From positions 62,001 through 126,000 of the forward strand of contig CAVPNX010000031.1 in the NCBI GenBank assembly GCA_963706885.1: 64,000 nucleotides of DNA, given 5' to 3'. The notes below the pieces were generated by a model. That model was not told the DNA's origin. It did no database searches and worked only from the letters and a program-made list of their open reading frames with translations. A program made the position numbers and the translations under genes. Below are positions 1-8,754 of this stretch, one piece after another (position 1 is the stretch's first letter; every line of letters begins with the position of its first letter). The stretch comes from Prado023 sp963706885. GTDB lineage: Bacteria > Actinomycetota > Actinomycetes > S36-B12 > CAIYMF01.

Positions 1-1
1 T

Positions 2-1102
2 GCAGCCACGACGGGGCAGCTGGAGGCGCTGCGTCGGGCGGGCGTGGTCGATGCCGGCGGGCGCGGGTACGTGGTGCTCACCGACTCCCTGCTCGAGGTC
101 GTCACCGGCGTCCACAGCGACCTGCCGGAGTTCGCCCGCCTGGCACCCGAGCCGGACTCGCTGGCCGACCCGGAGCACATGCTTCACGGCTACGGCGGCC
201 CTGCCTACGAGGTGATGTACCTGCTCGACGCCCCCGACGAGGCCATCCCAGGGTTCAAGGCGCGCCTGGCCGGACTCGGCGACTCGCTGGTGGTGGTGGG
301 CGGGGACTCGCTGTGGAACATCCACGTCCACGTCGATGACGCCGGAGCCGCGGTCGAGGCGGCGCTGGCGATCGGTGCGCCGTACCGGATCCGGATCACC
401 TACCTGGCGGCGGTCGTCGACGCCGGGGCGCAGCCGACCGGCCGGGCCCTCGTGGTCGTCGCGCACGGCGCGGGTGTCGCCGATCTCCTCGAGGCAAGTG
501 GTGTGACCGTCGTGCGAGCTCCCGAGCTGGGCCGGCCGTCGACCGCCGAGATGCTCGCCGGGATCGAGGCCACCGGAGCCCACGAGGTGGTGCTGCTGCC
601 CGGGGACAAGGACTCCCGGCCGGTGGCCGAGGCAGCGGGGCTCGCCGCCCGCGACAGCGGCCATCGGGTCGCGGTCATCCCGACGCGGTCCATCGTCCAG
701 TCGTTGGCCGCCGTTGCGGTCCACGACCCGTCGGAGGACTTCGACGACGATGTCGTCAGCATGAGCCGGGCCTCCTCGGCCACGCAGTACGCGGGGCTGA
801 CCACGGCGAGCAAGAACGCGATCACCACGGCGGGAGCGTGCAAGGTCGGTGACGAGCTGGGCCTGATCGCCGGGGACATCCTCGAGATCGGCTCCGACGT
901 CCAACAGGTGGCCCGAGCCGTGCTGACCCGCATGCTCGCCCGCGGTGGAGCCGAGCTGGTGACCATCGTGCTCGGCGCCGATGCCCCCGCGGATCTGCTC
1001 GACGGGATCGAGCGGTGGGTCGAGCGCAACCACCCCGAGGTCGAGGTGGTCGGCTACGAGGGCGGGCAGCCCCGCTGGCACGCCATCATCGGTGTGGAGT
1101 AG
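2..1102 (+). CDS. DAK2-domain protein, fatty-acid-kinase-like (5' end missing)
   Basis: The frame is open from base 2, so the gene enters from upstream and its N-terminal DAK2 (DhaL-like) nucleotide-binding part is outside the window. The 366 visible residues begin just before a conserved AGVVDAGGRGY stretch, which in this family follows the DAK2 domain. The rest matches the middle and C-terminal part of the YloV/FakA family, roughly 520-560 aa in full. Known role of the family: ATP-binding subunit of fatty acid kinase working with a FakB (DegV) lipid carrier. Actinobacterial members sit upstream of recG, as here, with 3 bases between the stop and the recG start. Family assignment is secure; the substrate is inferred. 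Confidence 0.85.
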   Translation, partial: AATTGQLEALRRAGVVDAGGRGYVVLTDSLLEVVTGVHSDLPEFARLAPEPDSLADPEHMLHGYGGPAYEVMYLLDAPDEAIPGFKARLAGLGDSLVVVGGDSLWNIHVHVDDAGAAVEAALAIGAPYRIRITYLAAVVDAGAQPTGRALVVVAHGAGVADLLEASGVTVVRAPELGRPSTAEMLAGIEATGAHEVVLLPGDKDSRPVAEAAGLAARDSGHRVAVIPTRSIVQSLAAVAVHDPSEDFDDDVVSMSRASSATQYAGLTTASKNAITTAGACKVGDELGLIAGDILEIGSDVQQVARAVLTRMLARGGAELVTIVLGADAPADLLDGIERWVERNHPEVEVVGYEGGQPRWHAIIGVE

Positions 1103-1105
1103 CCG

Positions 1106-3313
1106 GTGCCGGACCTGGTCGGTGTGGTCGGCGGCAAGGCGGCCAAGGCCCTCGGGACGCTGGGGATCACCACGCTCGAGGACCTGCTGGGACACTACCC
1201 GCGCCGCTACGCCGAGCGCGGTGAGCTCACCGACCTCGCGTCGCTGACCGTGGGGGAGCAGGTCACCGTGCTGGCCCGGGTGGCCTCCGCGAAGTCCCGC
1301 CCGCTCCCACCCAAGCCCGGCCAGAGGCGACGCAGCATCACCGAGGCCGTCGTGACCGACGGGACCGGCGAGCTCACGCTCACGTTCTTCAACCAGGACT
1401 GGATCGTCAAGGCGTTCCGCCCCGGACGGCTGGGACTGTTCGCCGGGACTGTCGGGCTGTTCAACGGCCGCCGCCAGCTGCTGCACCCCGAGCACGAGTT
1501 CGTCGACGAGGAGGCCGCCGACGAGGCGGCCGCGGACTACGCCGGCCGGTTGATCCCGGTCTACCCCGCCACCCAGAAGGTCAACAGCTGGACGATCGCG
1601 CGCAACGTGCGCCTCGCGCTGCCGGAGGCCGCGACCTGGCCCGATCCGCTGGACGACGACCTGCGGGCGCGGGTGGGGGTGCTCGACCTGCCGACCGCCC
1701 TGCAGTGGGTGCATCGCCCGATCGACCGGGGGCAGGCGCGGCGGGCGATCGAGCGCCTGCGCTGGGATGAGGCGTTCGGGGTCCAGGTGGTGCTCGCGCA
1801 GCGGCGGGCCGCGATCACCGCCGCACCGGCGATCGCCCGGCCGGGTCGCCCGGGCGGAGTGCGCGACACGTTCGACGCGGGCCTCCCCTTCACGTTGACC
1901 GACGGGCAGCGGGAGGTCGCGGCGGTCATCGACGAGGAGATCGCCGGCAGCCACCCCATGCACCGCCTGCTGCAGGGGGAGGTCGGCTCGGGCAAGACGG
2001 TCGTGGCGCTGCGGGCGATGCTGCGGGTCATCGACTCCGGCGGGCAGGCCGCACTCCTGGCCCCCACGGAGGTGCTCGCCGCCCAGCACGCGCGCAGCAT
2101 CGCCGCGCTGCTCGGTCCGCTCGCCCAGGGCGGGATGCTCGGCGGCTCGGCGGATGCCACCCGCATCGCGCTGGTCACGGGGTCCCAGGGCGCGGCTGCG
2201 CGCCGGGCGGCGCTGCTGGATGCGGCCAGCGGTGCGGCGGGCATCGTCGTGGGGACCCATGCCCTGCTCGAGGAGCGCGTGCAGTTCGCCGACCTGGGGC
2301 TGGTCGTGGTCGACGAGCAGCACCGGTTCGGCGTCGAGCAGCGCGCCGCGCTGGCGGCCAAGACGGGGGAGTCGACCCGGCCGCACACGCTGGTGATGAC
2401 GGCCACCCCGATCCCGCGGACGGTGGCGATGACCGTGTTCGGCGACCTGGAGACCTCGACCCTGCGCGAGCTGCCGGCCGGGCGGCAACCGCTGGTCACG
2501 CACGTGGTGCCGTCCCTCGAGCGGCCCGACTACCTGGCACGCGCATGGCAGCGGGCACGCGAGGAGGTCGCGGCCGGTCGGCAGGTGTACGTCGTCTGCC
2601 CCCGCATCGACGCCGGCGTTCCCGAATCCGACGGGGAACCCGCGCTGGCCGACGCGGGGGAGTCGGAGGCGGGCGGGGCGGCCGCTCGCGCGGGAGCGGC
2701 GGTCGAATCCGTCCTCCCGGAGCTCTCTGCCGGGCCCCTGGCTGAGCTGCGCCTGGCTGCCCTCACCGGGCGGATGACCTCGGCGGAGAAGGACGACACC
2801 ATGGCCCGGTTCGCCGACCCGGCACGTCCGGACGGGATCGACGTCCTGGTGGCGACCACCGTGATCGAGGTCGGCGTCGACATCCCCAACGCCACCCTGA
2901 TGATCGTGCTGGACGCCGACCGGTTCGGCGTCTCCCAGCTGCACCAGCTGCGCGGCCGGGTCGGTCGGGGCCGCCACGCCGGCCTCTGCCTGCTCGTGAC
3001 CGAGGCTCCCGAGGGCACGGACGCCCGGGAGCGGCTGGCAGCGGTGGCAGCCACCAGCGACGGGTTCGAGCTCTCCCGCTACGACCTGGCCGCCCGGCGC
3101 GAGGGTGACGTCCTCGGCGCGGCGCAGTCCGGGTCGCGCAGGTCGCTGAAGCTCCTGTCGGTCCTCGACCACGAGGACGTCATCCTGCGCGCCCGCGAGG
3201 AGGCCACGCGACTGGTCGATGCCGACCCGGACCTGTCGGGGCACCCGGTCCTGGCCCGCGTCCTCGCCCGCGAGTTCGACCCCGAGCACGCGGAGTACCT
3301 CGAGAAGACGTGA
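1106..3313 (+). CDS. recG: ATP-dependent DNA helicase RecG
   Basis: The 735-residue protein has the usual RecG length. RecG remodels stalled replication forks and Holliday junctions as a monomeric double-strand translocase. An N-terminal wedge/OB-fold region is followed by a superfamily-2 helicase core with Walker A GEVGSGKT near residue 292, a DEQH Walker B box near 402 and the MTATPIPRT motif. The C-terminal helicase domain has the RGRVGRGRHAGLCLL stretch. There is an acidic, Ala-rich insert around residues 500-540. The GTG start lies 3 bases after the previous stop, so it is translationally linked to the DAK2 gene. No frame break was seen. Confidence 0.96.
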   Translation: MPDLVGVVGGKAAKALGTLGITTLEDLLGHYPRRYAERGELTDLASLTVGEQVTVLARVASAKSRPLPPKPGQRRRSITEAVVTDGTGELTLTFFNQDWIVKAFRPGRLGLFAGTVGLFNGRRQLLHPEHEFVDEEAADEAAADYAGRLIPVYPATQKVNSWTIARNVRLALPEAATWPDPLDDDLRARVGVLDLPTALQWVHRPIDRGQARRAIERLRWDEAFGVQVVLAQRRAAITAAPAIARPGRPGGVRDTFDAGLPFTLTDGQREVAAVIDEEIAGSHPMHRLLQGEVGSGKTVVALRAMLRVIDSGGQAALLAPTEVLAAQHARSIAALLGPLAQGGMLGGSADATRIALVTGSQGAAARRAALLDAASGAAGIVVGTHALLEERVQFADLGLVVVDEQHRFGVEQRAALAAKTGESTRPHTLVMTATPIPRTVAMTVFGDLETSTLRELPAGRQPLVTHVVPSLERPDYLARAWQRAREEVAAGRQVYVVCPRIDAGVPESDGEPALADAGESEAGGAAARAGAAVESVLPELSAGPLAELRLAALTGRMTSAEKDDTMARFADPARPDGIDVLVATTVIEVGVDIPNATLMIVLDADRFGVSQLHQLRGRVGRGRHAGLCLLVTEAPEGTDARERLAAVAATSDGFELSRYDLAARREGDVLGAAQSGSRRSLKLLSVLDHEDVILRAREEATRLVDADPDLSGHPVLARVLAREFDPEHAEYLEKT

Positions 3314-3391
3314 GGGGTGTGCGCGGCGCCGCAATCGCCCGGTCGACCCGTGGTGCCACAATGGGTGCATCGGCTACGAAACGGGGTCACG

Positions 3392-3517
3392 ATGGAGGAA
3401 CAAGTCGATGCCGGACATGACCCGTCGTGGTGGGAGCGGCACGGGTACAAGGTCACGATCTTCGGCTTCCTGATACTGATGTTCATCGTGCTGCCCCTGT
3501 TCATCTCGGGACGGTAG
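3392..3517 (+). CDS. Small single-span membrane protein, 41 aa
   Basis: This short frame reads as a hydrophilic, Trp-containing N-terminus (DPSWWERHGYK) followed by a hydrophobic span FGFLILMFIVLPLF and a short polar end. It has the look of a genuine single-pass membrane micropeptide rather than a shadow frame. It follows recG by about 80 bases. A CACAAT hexamer at 3358-3363 could be a -10 box. No strong ribosome binding site precedes the ATG, so the start is uncertain; an in-frame GTG further upstream (3317) is the alternative. Function unknown. Confidence 0.5.
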   Translation: MEEQVDAGHDPSWWERHGYKVTIFGFLILMFIVLPLFISGR

Positions 3518-3672
3518 TCGGTGGGCATGCGACGACACCTTCCAGGAGATCCGCCCCCTGGCGGCGCCTGAGGCCCGCGGCGAAGATCCTCCTGCTCCTG
3601 GCGGGACGGGCCGGAGGACCCTCGCCTCCGTGCCGCGATCGGCGTACTGTGTTGCGTGAGGAGGTGGCTTCG

Positions 3673-3864
3673 ATGGATGGGTCACACCCGGGGCAGGGCA
3701 TCGACGCGCAGATGGTCCGCGATCACGGCGGCGACCTGGAGGTGCTTGACCGGGAGATCCGGAAGGTCGATGACGAGTTCCTGAGCCTGCAGGCCCGTCT
3801 CGCGCAGGTGACGCCCGTGCCGAGGCAGGGCAGGCGCCGGCACCAGCCCCGTCACGGACGCTAG
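3673..3864 (+). CDS. Small hydrophilic protein, 63 aa, unknown function
   Basis: The ATG is preceded by a strong GAGGAGG ribosome binding site at 3658-3664, which is the main reason to call it. The product is charged, with a predicted helix in the middle (LEVLDREIRKVDDEFLSLQ) and a basic, His/Arg-rich tail. No family was recognised. The gene converges on the small membrane gene at 3897-4073, with 32 bases between them. Confidence 0.5.
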   Translation: MDGSHPGQGIDAQMVRDHGGDLEVLDREIRKVDDEFLSLQARLAQVTPVPRQGRRRHQPRHGR

Positions 3865-3896
3865 TCCTGGGGCACGACGCCATCGGGTGGTCCCGC

Positions 3897-4073
3897 TCAG
3901 AGGTTCTGGAACCACCCGGTGACAAGTGTTCCCAACTCCCCGCCCAGACCAGTCGCCACGAACCACAGGGCAGCGGCGAGCAGCACGAGCCCGAGGGCGA
4001 GCTTCAGCAGCGTTGAGGCGTGCGGGCCGGTATCAGCGGCGCTGCGGCCGGAGTAGCGGGCGTGTGCTGTCAT
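3897..4073 (-). CDS. Small membrane protein, 58 aa
   Basis: Read on the minus strand, this frame starts with ATG at 4073 behind a GGGAAGGGAG ribosome binding site. It encodes a polar N-terminus, one hydrophobic segment around residues 22-41 (LLKLALGLVLLAAALWFVA) and a short amphipathic end (VTGWFQNL). It is short enough to be missed by length filters. The ribosome binding site and the clean membrane span make it credible. It is transcribed away from rsmD. Function unknown. Confidence 0.6.
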   Translation of the reverse strand: MTAHARYSGRSAADTGPHASTLLKLALGLVLLAAALWFVATGLGGELGTLVTGWFQNL

Positions 4074-4278
4074 GGGAACTCCCTTCCCGGAGGAGTCACT
4101 TCACATTACGCGTGCCACGGCGCGCGGTCGAGGGTCGAAAGGCCCTGCCAGGGCGACAGACGGGGGCGCCGCGGTAGGTTGCTGCGGACTCCCGCTGGAC
4201 CACTGCGCTCCTCGACGCAGGTGGTTCGCACGACCTGAAGGGTGCCCCTGTGACCGCTGCCCGTCCCGTGGTCGGGTC

Positions 4279-4848
4279 ATGACCCGGATCATCGCCGGGA
4301 CCGCCCGGGGCAGACGGCTCGCCGTCCCTGCGGGGGGCGCGCGCCCCACGACCGATCGCGTGCGGGAGTCGATGTTCGCCTCCCTGGACCACCTGCTCGG
4401 CGGCTTCGCCGGCGCGCGGGTGCTCGACCTGTACGCCGGATCCGGTGCGCTCGGGCTGGAGGCCGCGAGCCGGGGAGCCGCCGCAGTGGTCCTCGTGGAG
4501 CGGGACAGGCCGAGTGCGGGCGTGGCCCGTGCCAATGCGCAGGTGGTGGGGGCGCCGGGTGTGCGCGTCGTGCCCGCGTCGGTGACGGCGCACCTGGCCG
4601 GTGAGCCCGAGCCGTACGATCTCGTGCTGGCCGACCCGCCGTACTCGACGGCCGCCCCCGAGATCGAGGCGATCCTGGCGCGCCTGACGCAGGGCTGGCT
4701 GGCCCCCGACGCGGTCGTCCTGGTCGAGCGCCCGACCCGGGCCGGGGAGTTCACCTGGCCACCGGGCCTCGTGGCGTTGCGCCAGAGGGCCTACGGCGGC
4801 ACGAGCCTTTGGTACGGTCAGTGCGCGTCCGAGGGAGAGGACCCATGA
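4279..4848 (+). CDS. rsmD: 16S rRNA (guanine(966)-N2)-methyltransferase RsmD
   Basis: The 189-residue protein has the RsmD layout. It opens with MTRIIAGTARGRRL, followed by the TDRVRESMFASL stretch, a SAM-binding loop LDLYAGSGALGLEA and the catalytic N6/N2-methyltransferase motif DPPY (LADPPYS). The enzyme methylates G966 of 16S rRNA in the 30S subunit. The ATG at 4279 was chosen because it begins the conserved MTRIIAG sequence; the frame remains open upstream without family similarity. The stop overlaps the coaD start as ATGA, a conserved rsmD-coaD pair. Confidence 0.94.
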   Translation: MTRIIAGTARGRRLAVPAGGARPTTDRVRESMFASLDHLLGGFAGARVLDLYAGSGALGLEAASRGAAAVVLVERDRPSAGVARANAQVVGAPGVRVVPASVTAHLAGEPEPYDLVLADPPYSTAAPEIEAILARLTQGWLAPDAVVLVERPTRAGEFTWPPGLVALRQRAYGGTSLWYGQCASEGEDP

Positions 4849-5327
4849 TGCGCAAGGCAGTCTGCCCAGGATCGTTCGATCCGGTCACCAACGGGCACAT
4901 CGACGTGTTCATGCGCGCAGCGGCCCTCTTCGACGAGGTGACGGTCGGTGTCCTGGTGAACAAGAAGAAGACGTCCATGTTCACCGTCGAGGAGCGCATC
5001 GAGTTGCTCGGCGAGGAGCTGGCGCATGTGCCCAACATCCGGATCGACAGCTTCAACGGGCTCCTGGTCGACTACTGCCGCGACAACGGCATCATCGCGA
5101 TCGTCAAGGGCCTGCGCGCCATCACCGACTTCGACTACGAGCTGCAGATGGCCCAGATGAACCACGGCCTTGCGGGCATCGAGACCCTGTTCATCTCGAC
5201 GAATCCGCTGTACTCGTACCTGTCCTCGTCCTTGGTCAAGGAGGTCGCGACATATGGTGGGGACGTCAGCGGACTGATCCCCAGCAAGGTCCACGCCGCC
5301 CTGCAGGCCAAGCTGTCCGACCACTGA
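4845..5327 (+). CDS. coaD: Phosphopantetheine adenylyltransferase
   Basis: CoaD transfers AMP from ATP to 4'-phosphopantetheine, the penultimate step of coenzyme A synthesis. The 160-residue product has the nucleotidyltransferase signature GSFDPVTNGH at the N-terminus and the conserved YSYLSSSLVKEVATYGGDVSGL stretch near the C-terminus. The ATG at 4845 overlaps the rsmD stop and follows a GAGGGAGAGG ribosome binding site; a second ATG three bases later is equally possible. Co-transcription with rsmD is likely. Confidence 0.96.
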   Translation: MMRKAVCPGSFDPVTNGHIDVFMRAAALFDEVTVGVLVNKKKTSMFTVEERIELLGEELAHVPNIRIDSFNGLLVDYCRDNGIIAIVKGLRAITDFDYELQMAQMNHGLAGIETLFISTNPLYSYLSSSLVKEVATYGGDVSGLIPSKVHAALQAKLSDH

Positions 5328-5341
5328 TCTCCAGGAGTGCG

Positions 5342-5923
5342 ATGACCCAGGACCCGGTCGCTGCCGCGGACCCCCGTACGGCCGACGTGTACACGGTTCT
5401 CGACGAGCTGTCCGACATCGTCGAGGCTGCCCGGGCGATGCCCATGTCCGACAAGTGCGTCGTGAACCGCAACGAGGTGCTCGACCTGCTCGACGCGGTC
5501 CGCCAGATGCTGCCCACCGCCGTGCAGGAGGCCGAGGAGCTCCTCGCCGACCGGGTCGGCGTGGTGGAGGAGGGCTTCCGTGAGGCGGAGCGGATGGTTG
5601 CCGAGGCCAATCGTGAGGTCGAGCGGATGCTGGCCGAGGGCACGGGGCAGGCGCAGGCGATCATCGACCAGGCCAGCGCCCAGCAGGCGCACATGGTCAG
5701 CACGCACGAGGTGACCCAGGTCGCCCTGGCCGAGGCCGATGCGATCCGTGCCCAGGGGCTGGCTGAGGCCGAGGCCATGCGCCAGGAGGTCGACCAGTAC
5801 GTGGAGGACAAGTTCGCGGCGTTCGAGGCGAGCCTGGGCAAGACCCTCGCCGCGGTGCAGAAGGGGCGTGACCGCATCCGCGAGCGCTACACCTACGGCG
5901 CGGGTGACCTCCACGACCGGTAG
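5342..5923 (+). CDS. DivIVA-like coiled-coil protein
   Basis: The 193-residue protein is rich in Ala, Glu and Gln and has long heptad-like helices (about residues 55-180, for example EEGFREAERMVAEANREVER). Actinobacterial genomes carry a protein of this type between coaD and the DUF177 gene, annotated as a cell-division-initiation or ATP-synthase-b-like protein. The N-terminal part (YTVLDELSDIVEAARAMPMSDKCVVNRNEVLDLLDAVRQ, split here only for reference) is the conserved segment. A role in polar growth or septum placement is inferred from similarity to DivIVA only. It lies 14 bases after coaD, probably in the same operon. Confidence 0.75.
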   Translation: MTQDPVAAADPRTADVYTVLDELSDIVEAARAMPMSDKCVVNRNEVLDLLDAVRQMLPTAVQEAEELLADRVGVVEEGFREAERMVAEANREVERMLAEGTGQAQAIIDQASAQQAHMVSTHEVTQVALAEADAIRAQGLAEAEAMRQEVDQYVEDKFAAFEASLGKTLAAVQKGRDRIRERYTYGAGDLHDR

Positions 5924-5959
5924 CCCGTCGGTGGGCTCCCGATCAGGCGGATCGTGCAT

Positions 5960-5989
5960 TTCCGCCCCCGACCGCCCCTGCGGTATCCT
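5960..5989 (+). promoter_or_regulatory. Promoter of the DUF177-rpmF unit
   Basis: TTCCGC at 5960-5965 and TATCCT at 5984-5989 are separated by exactly 18 bases. The same ATTTCCG plus 18-base arrangement stands in front of rplS and rpsB. Transcription would start near 5996, about 48 bases before the DUF177 ATG. Confidence 0.5.
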
Positions 5990-6043
5990 TCCGGGGTGGC
6001 CCTCACGCCGAGGGCCATACGTGTGATGCCATCGGGAAGGTCC

Positions 6044-6571
6044 ATGTCCACCCTCGATCCGCGCGACCCCCTGGTCTTCGACATCCGGGACCTGGGACGA
6101 CGTGCGGGGTCGATGATGGAGGTGGATCGCACAGTCCCCGCACCCGCCGACCTCGGTGGTGGCGTGGCTGTGGTGCAGCCCGGCTCCGACATGGGGCTGG
6201 TCCTGCGCTTCGAGTCGGTGGTGGAGGGTGTGCTGGTCTCGGGGACCGCGTCGGTCACCGTGAGTGGTGAGTGCGCACGGTGCCTGGATCCTGTTGAGTG
6301 GAGCCAGACGGTGCCGCTCACCGAGCTCTACCTCCACGAACCGGGTCCCGACGAGGAGGAGGAGCTGCCCGTCATCGACGGGGACTTCCTCGACCTCGAC
6401 CCGGTCGTCCGCGATGCTGTGGTGCTGGCCCTCCCGCTGGCTCCGTTGTGTCGGGCCGACTGCCCCGGGTTGTGCGTGGAGTGCGGCGCTCGGATGGCCG
6501 AGGACCCCTCGCACGGGCATGATCGGATCGACCCCCGGTGGGCAGGCCTCGCCGGATACGGAAACGACTGA
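6044..6571 (+). CDS. YceD/DUF177 family protein
   Basis: The 175-residue protein belongs to the YceD (DUF177) family, which is almost always encoded directly upstream of rpmF and is linked to 23S rRNA metabolism or large-subunit assembly. It has the family's cysteine arrangement: CARC in the middle (GECARCLDP) and CRADCPGLCVECG near the C-terminus, probably a metal site. The ATG was chosen because it follows GGGAAGG at 6034-6040 and begins the conserved DPLVFDIRDLGR region. It sits 14 bases before rpmF. Confidence 0.88.
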   Translation: MSTLDPRDPLVFDIRDLGRRAGSMMEVDRTVPAPADLGGGVAVVQPGSDMGLVLRFESVVEGVLVSGTASVTVSGECARCLDPVEWSQTVPLTELYLHEPGPDEEEELPVIDGDFLDLDPVVRDAVVLALPLAPLCRADCPGLCVECGARMAEDPSHGHDRIDPRWAGLAGYGND

Positions 6572-6585
6572 GAAGGAATACTGAC

Positions 6586-6759
6586 GTGGCTGTTCCGAAG
6601 CGGAAGATGTCCCGCTCCAACACGCGCGCCCGCCGTTCGCAGTGGAAGGCCGCCCCGATCACCCTGGTGACGTGCGACCGCTGCCGCGCGCAGAAGCTGC
6701 CGCACACCGCATGCCCGACGTGTGGCACCTACGCCAAGCGGCAAGTTCTCGACGTCTGA
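6586..6759 (+). CDS. rpmF: 50S ribosomal protein L32
   Basis: The 57-residue protein begins MAVPKRKMSRSNTRARRSQWK, the invariant L32 N-terminus, and carries a zinc-ribbon pair CDRC...CPTC. It is therefore the zinc-binding (C+) form of L32. The GTG start at 6586 is fixed by this N-terminus and by AGAAGGA upstream. It is embedded in the DUF177-rpmF-rnc-mutM operon. Confidence 0.97.
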   Translation: MAVPKRKMSRSNTRARRSQWKAAPITLVTCDRCRAQKLPHTACPTCGTYAKRQVLDV

Positions 6760-6770
6760 TCACGTCGCCG

Positions 6771-7511
6771 GTGCCCGACCGAGCAGTTGCGCCTGTGGGG
6801 CTGCCCGCACGCGACGACCTGGACGTCCTCGCCGAGCGCCTCGGGGTCCGAATCGACCACGAGGCGCTTCGCCATGCCCTGACCCACCGCTCCTACGCGT
6901 ACGAGAACGGTGGGCTGCCGCACAACGAGCGCCTCGAGTTCCTCGGCGACGCAGTCCTCGGGATCGTGGTCACGGACTCGCTGTACCGCGCGCACCCCGA
7001 TGTCCCGGAGAGCCGGCTGGCCAAGTACCGGGCGGCGGTCGTGAATGCGCGCACCCTGGCCGATGTGGCCCGCGAGCTGGGCGTGGGGGAGTTCCTGCTC
7101 CTCGGCCGCGGGGAGCAGACCACCGGGGGACGCGACAAGAGCTCGATCCTGTCCGATGCCATGGAGGCCATCCTGGGGGCGGTGTACCTCGACCTGGGCC
7201 TCGATGCCGCCGGGGACCTCGTGCACCGACTGCTCGACGGGCGGATGGCCACGGCGGCGGGGATGGGGGCCGGCCTGGACTGGAAGACCTCCCTGCAGGA
7301 GCTCGGTGCACGCACAGGCGCCGGCGTGCCCAGCTACGAGGTGACCTCCACCGGCCCGGATCACGCGAAGCACTTCGCGGCGGTCGTGTCGGTGGGGGAC
7401 TCGGTGACCGGCGAGGGGATCGGCCCGTCGAAGAAGGTCGCCGAGCAGATGGCCGCGGCTGCCGCCTACGAGGCCCTCAGGGCCGCGCACCCCGAGCACG
7501 CCGCGCGCTGA
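6771..7511 (+). CDS. rnc: Ribonuclease III
   Basis: RNase III cleaves double-stranded RNA in rRNA maturation and mRNA turnover. The 246-residue protein has an N-terminal RIIID domain with the signature HNERLEFLGDAVLG and the second acidic cluster DAMEAILGAVYLD. A C-terminal dsRNA-binding domain follows (DWKTSLQELGA ... GPSKKVAEQMAAAAAYEAL). The GTG at 6771 is 11 bases after rpmF and gives the usual short N-terminal extension. The stop overlaps the mutM start (TGATG). Confidence 0.96.
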   Translation: MPDRAVAPVGLPARDDLDVLAERLGVRIDHEALRHALTHRSYAYENGGLPHNERLEFLGDAVLGIVVTDSLYRAHPDVPESRLAKYRAAVVNARTLADVARELGVGEFLLLGRGEQTTGGRDKSSILSDAMEAILGAVYLDLGLDAAGDLVHRLLDGRMATAAGMGAGLDWKTSLQELGARTGAGVPSYEVTSTGPDHAKHFAAVVSVGDSVTGEGIGPSKKVAEQMAAAAAYEALRAAHPEHAAR

Positions 7512-8416
7512 TGCCCGAGCTGCCCGAGGTGGAGGTCGTCCGCCGGGGGCTGGCCGCGCACGTGGTGAACATGAGGATCCGCGGCGTCGACGTCCGTCAC
7601 CCCCGGACGGTCCGCCGGCAGGCGCAGGGGCCGGGGTACTTCGAGTCGATCCTGACCGGGCGAACGCTGACCGGCACCGGTCGGCGCGGGAAGTTCCTCT
7701 GGCTGGTCACGGACGACCCGGACCTCGTCCTGGCGGCCCACCTCGGCATGAGCGGGCAGTTCCGGGTGGAGTCCGCCCACGGGCCCGCCGTGGACCTCGG
7801 CGGCGAGGGAACGGCACCGCCCGGGGTCCCGCACCGGCACGCACGGGCCCGGATGGACCTCGGTGACCTGGACCTGTGGTTCCTCGACCAGCGGACGTTC
7901 GGCTGGTTGGCGGCGTGCCCGGTCGTGCCCGATCGGCGGGGGGTGGCCCTGCCCGACCTCGTGGTCGGGATCGCCCCGGACCCCACGGACCCCGGGTTCG
8001 ACGTCGCGGCCGTGGCGCGGGCCATGCGCACGCACCGCGTGGAGCTCAAGCGCCTCCTGCTCGCCCAGGACCTGGTGTCCGGCATCGGGAACATCTATGC
8101 CGATGAGGCGCTGTGGGCCGCCGGGGTGCACCCCCGCCGGCGCGCTGACCGGCTCAGCGTGCGCACCATCGTCAGAGTGCTCGACGCGGCCAGCGAGGTG
8201 ATGGCCGCCTCGCTGGCCGAGGGCGGGACGTCCTTCGACAGCCTGTACGTCAACGTGAACGGCGAGAGCGGCTACTTCGGTCGTGGTCTCAACGTCTACG
8301 GCCGCGCCGGGCTGCCGTGCCCCCGATGTGGAACGCCGATCGTCCGCGAGCGCTTCATGAACCGGTCCAGCCACCTCTGCCCGGCGTGTCAGCGCCCGCC
8401 GCGCTTGTCACACTAG
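7511..8416 (+). CDS. mutM: Formamidopyrimidine-DNA glycosylase
   Basis: MutM removes oxidised purines such as 8-oxoguanine from DNA and cuts the backbone by beta,delta-elimination. The 301-residue protein starts MPELPEVEVVRRGL, giving the catalytic Pro2 and Glu3. It contains the helix-two-turn-helix region LVSGIGNIYADEALW and ends in the zinc finger CPRCG ... HLCPACQ. It overlaps rnc by one base, a common rnc-mutM pairing in actinobacteria. Confidence 0.97.
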   Translation: MPELPEVEVVRRGLAAHVVNMRIRGVDVRHPRTVRRQAQGPGYFESILTGRTLTGTGRRGKFLWLVTDDPDLVLAAHLGMSGQFRVESAHGPAVDLGGEGTAPPGVPHRHARARMDLGDLDLWFLDQRTFGWLAACPVVPDRRGVALPDLVVGIAPDPTDPGFDVAAVARAMRTHRVELKRLLLAQDLVSGIGNIYADEALWAAGVHPRRRADRLSVRTIVRVLDAASEVMAASLAEGGTSFDSLYVNVNGESGYFGRGLNVYGRAGLPCPRCGTPIVRERFMNRSSHLCPACQRPPRLSH

Positions 8417-8420
8417 GGAT

Positions 8421-8729
8421 GTGGACGTCTCCGATGCCCAGGCCCCGGTCCGCCTGACCGCGACGGTGCAGGGCTACGTCCAGGGCGTCGGCTTCCGGTG
8501 GTCCACGATGGCCCTGGCCCAGTCCCTGAAGCTCGTCGGCGTCGCCGAGAACCAGCCCAACGGCGACGTCCTGGTGATCGCCGAGGGCGCGGCCGAGTCC
8601 TGCCAGAAGGTGCTCGACTGGCTGAACGGGACCGGCCCCCGGACGGTGCGCCGACCGGGGCGGGTGGAGTTCGTGGACGCGAGCTGGGGTCCGGCTCGCG
8701 GTGGTTTCCGGTCCTTCACCTGCCGGTGA
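8421..8729 (+). CDS. Acylphosphatase
   Basis: The 102-residue protein matches acylphosphatase, which hydrolyses acyl-phosphates. It has the phosphate-binding loop GYVQGVGFRWST with the catalytic Arg, and an Asn in the second motif (ENQPNGDV). The GTG start at 8421 lies exactly 6 bases after a CACACT hexamer (8409-8414), so it may be translated from a leaderless mRNA in addition to read-through from mutM, 4 bases upstream. Confidence 0.9.
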   Translation: MDVSDAQAPVRLTATVQGYVQGVGFRWSTMALAQSLKLVGVAENQPNGDVLVIAEGAAESCQKVLDWLNGTGPRTVRRPGRVEFVDASWGPARGGFRSFTCR

Positions 8730-8754
8730 GCGCGCGACACCCGCACGAGATCCG

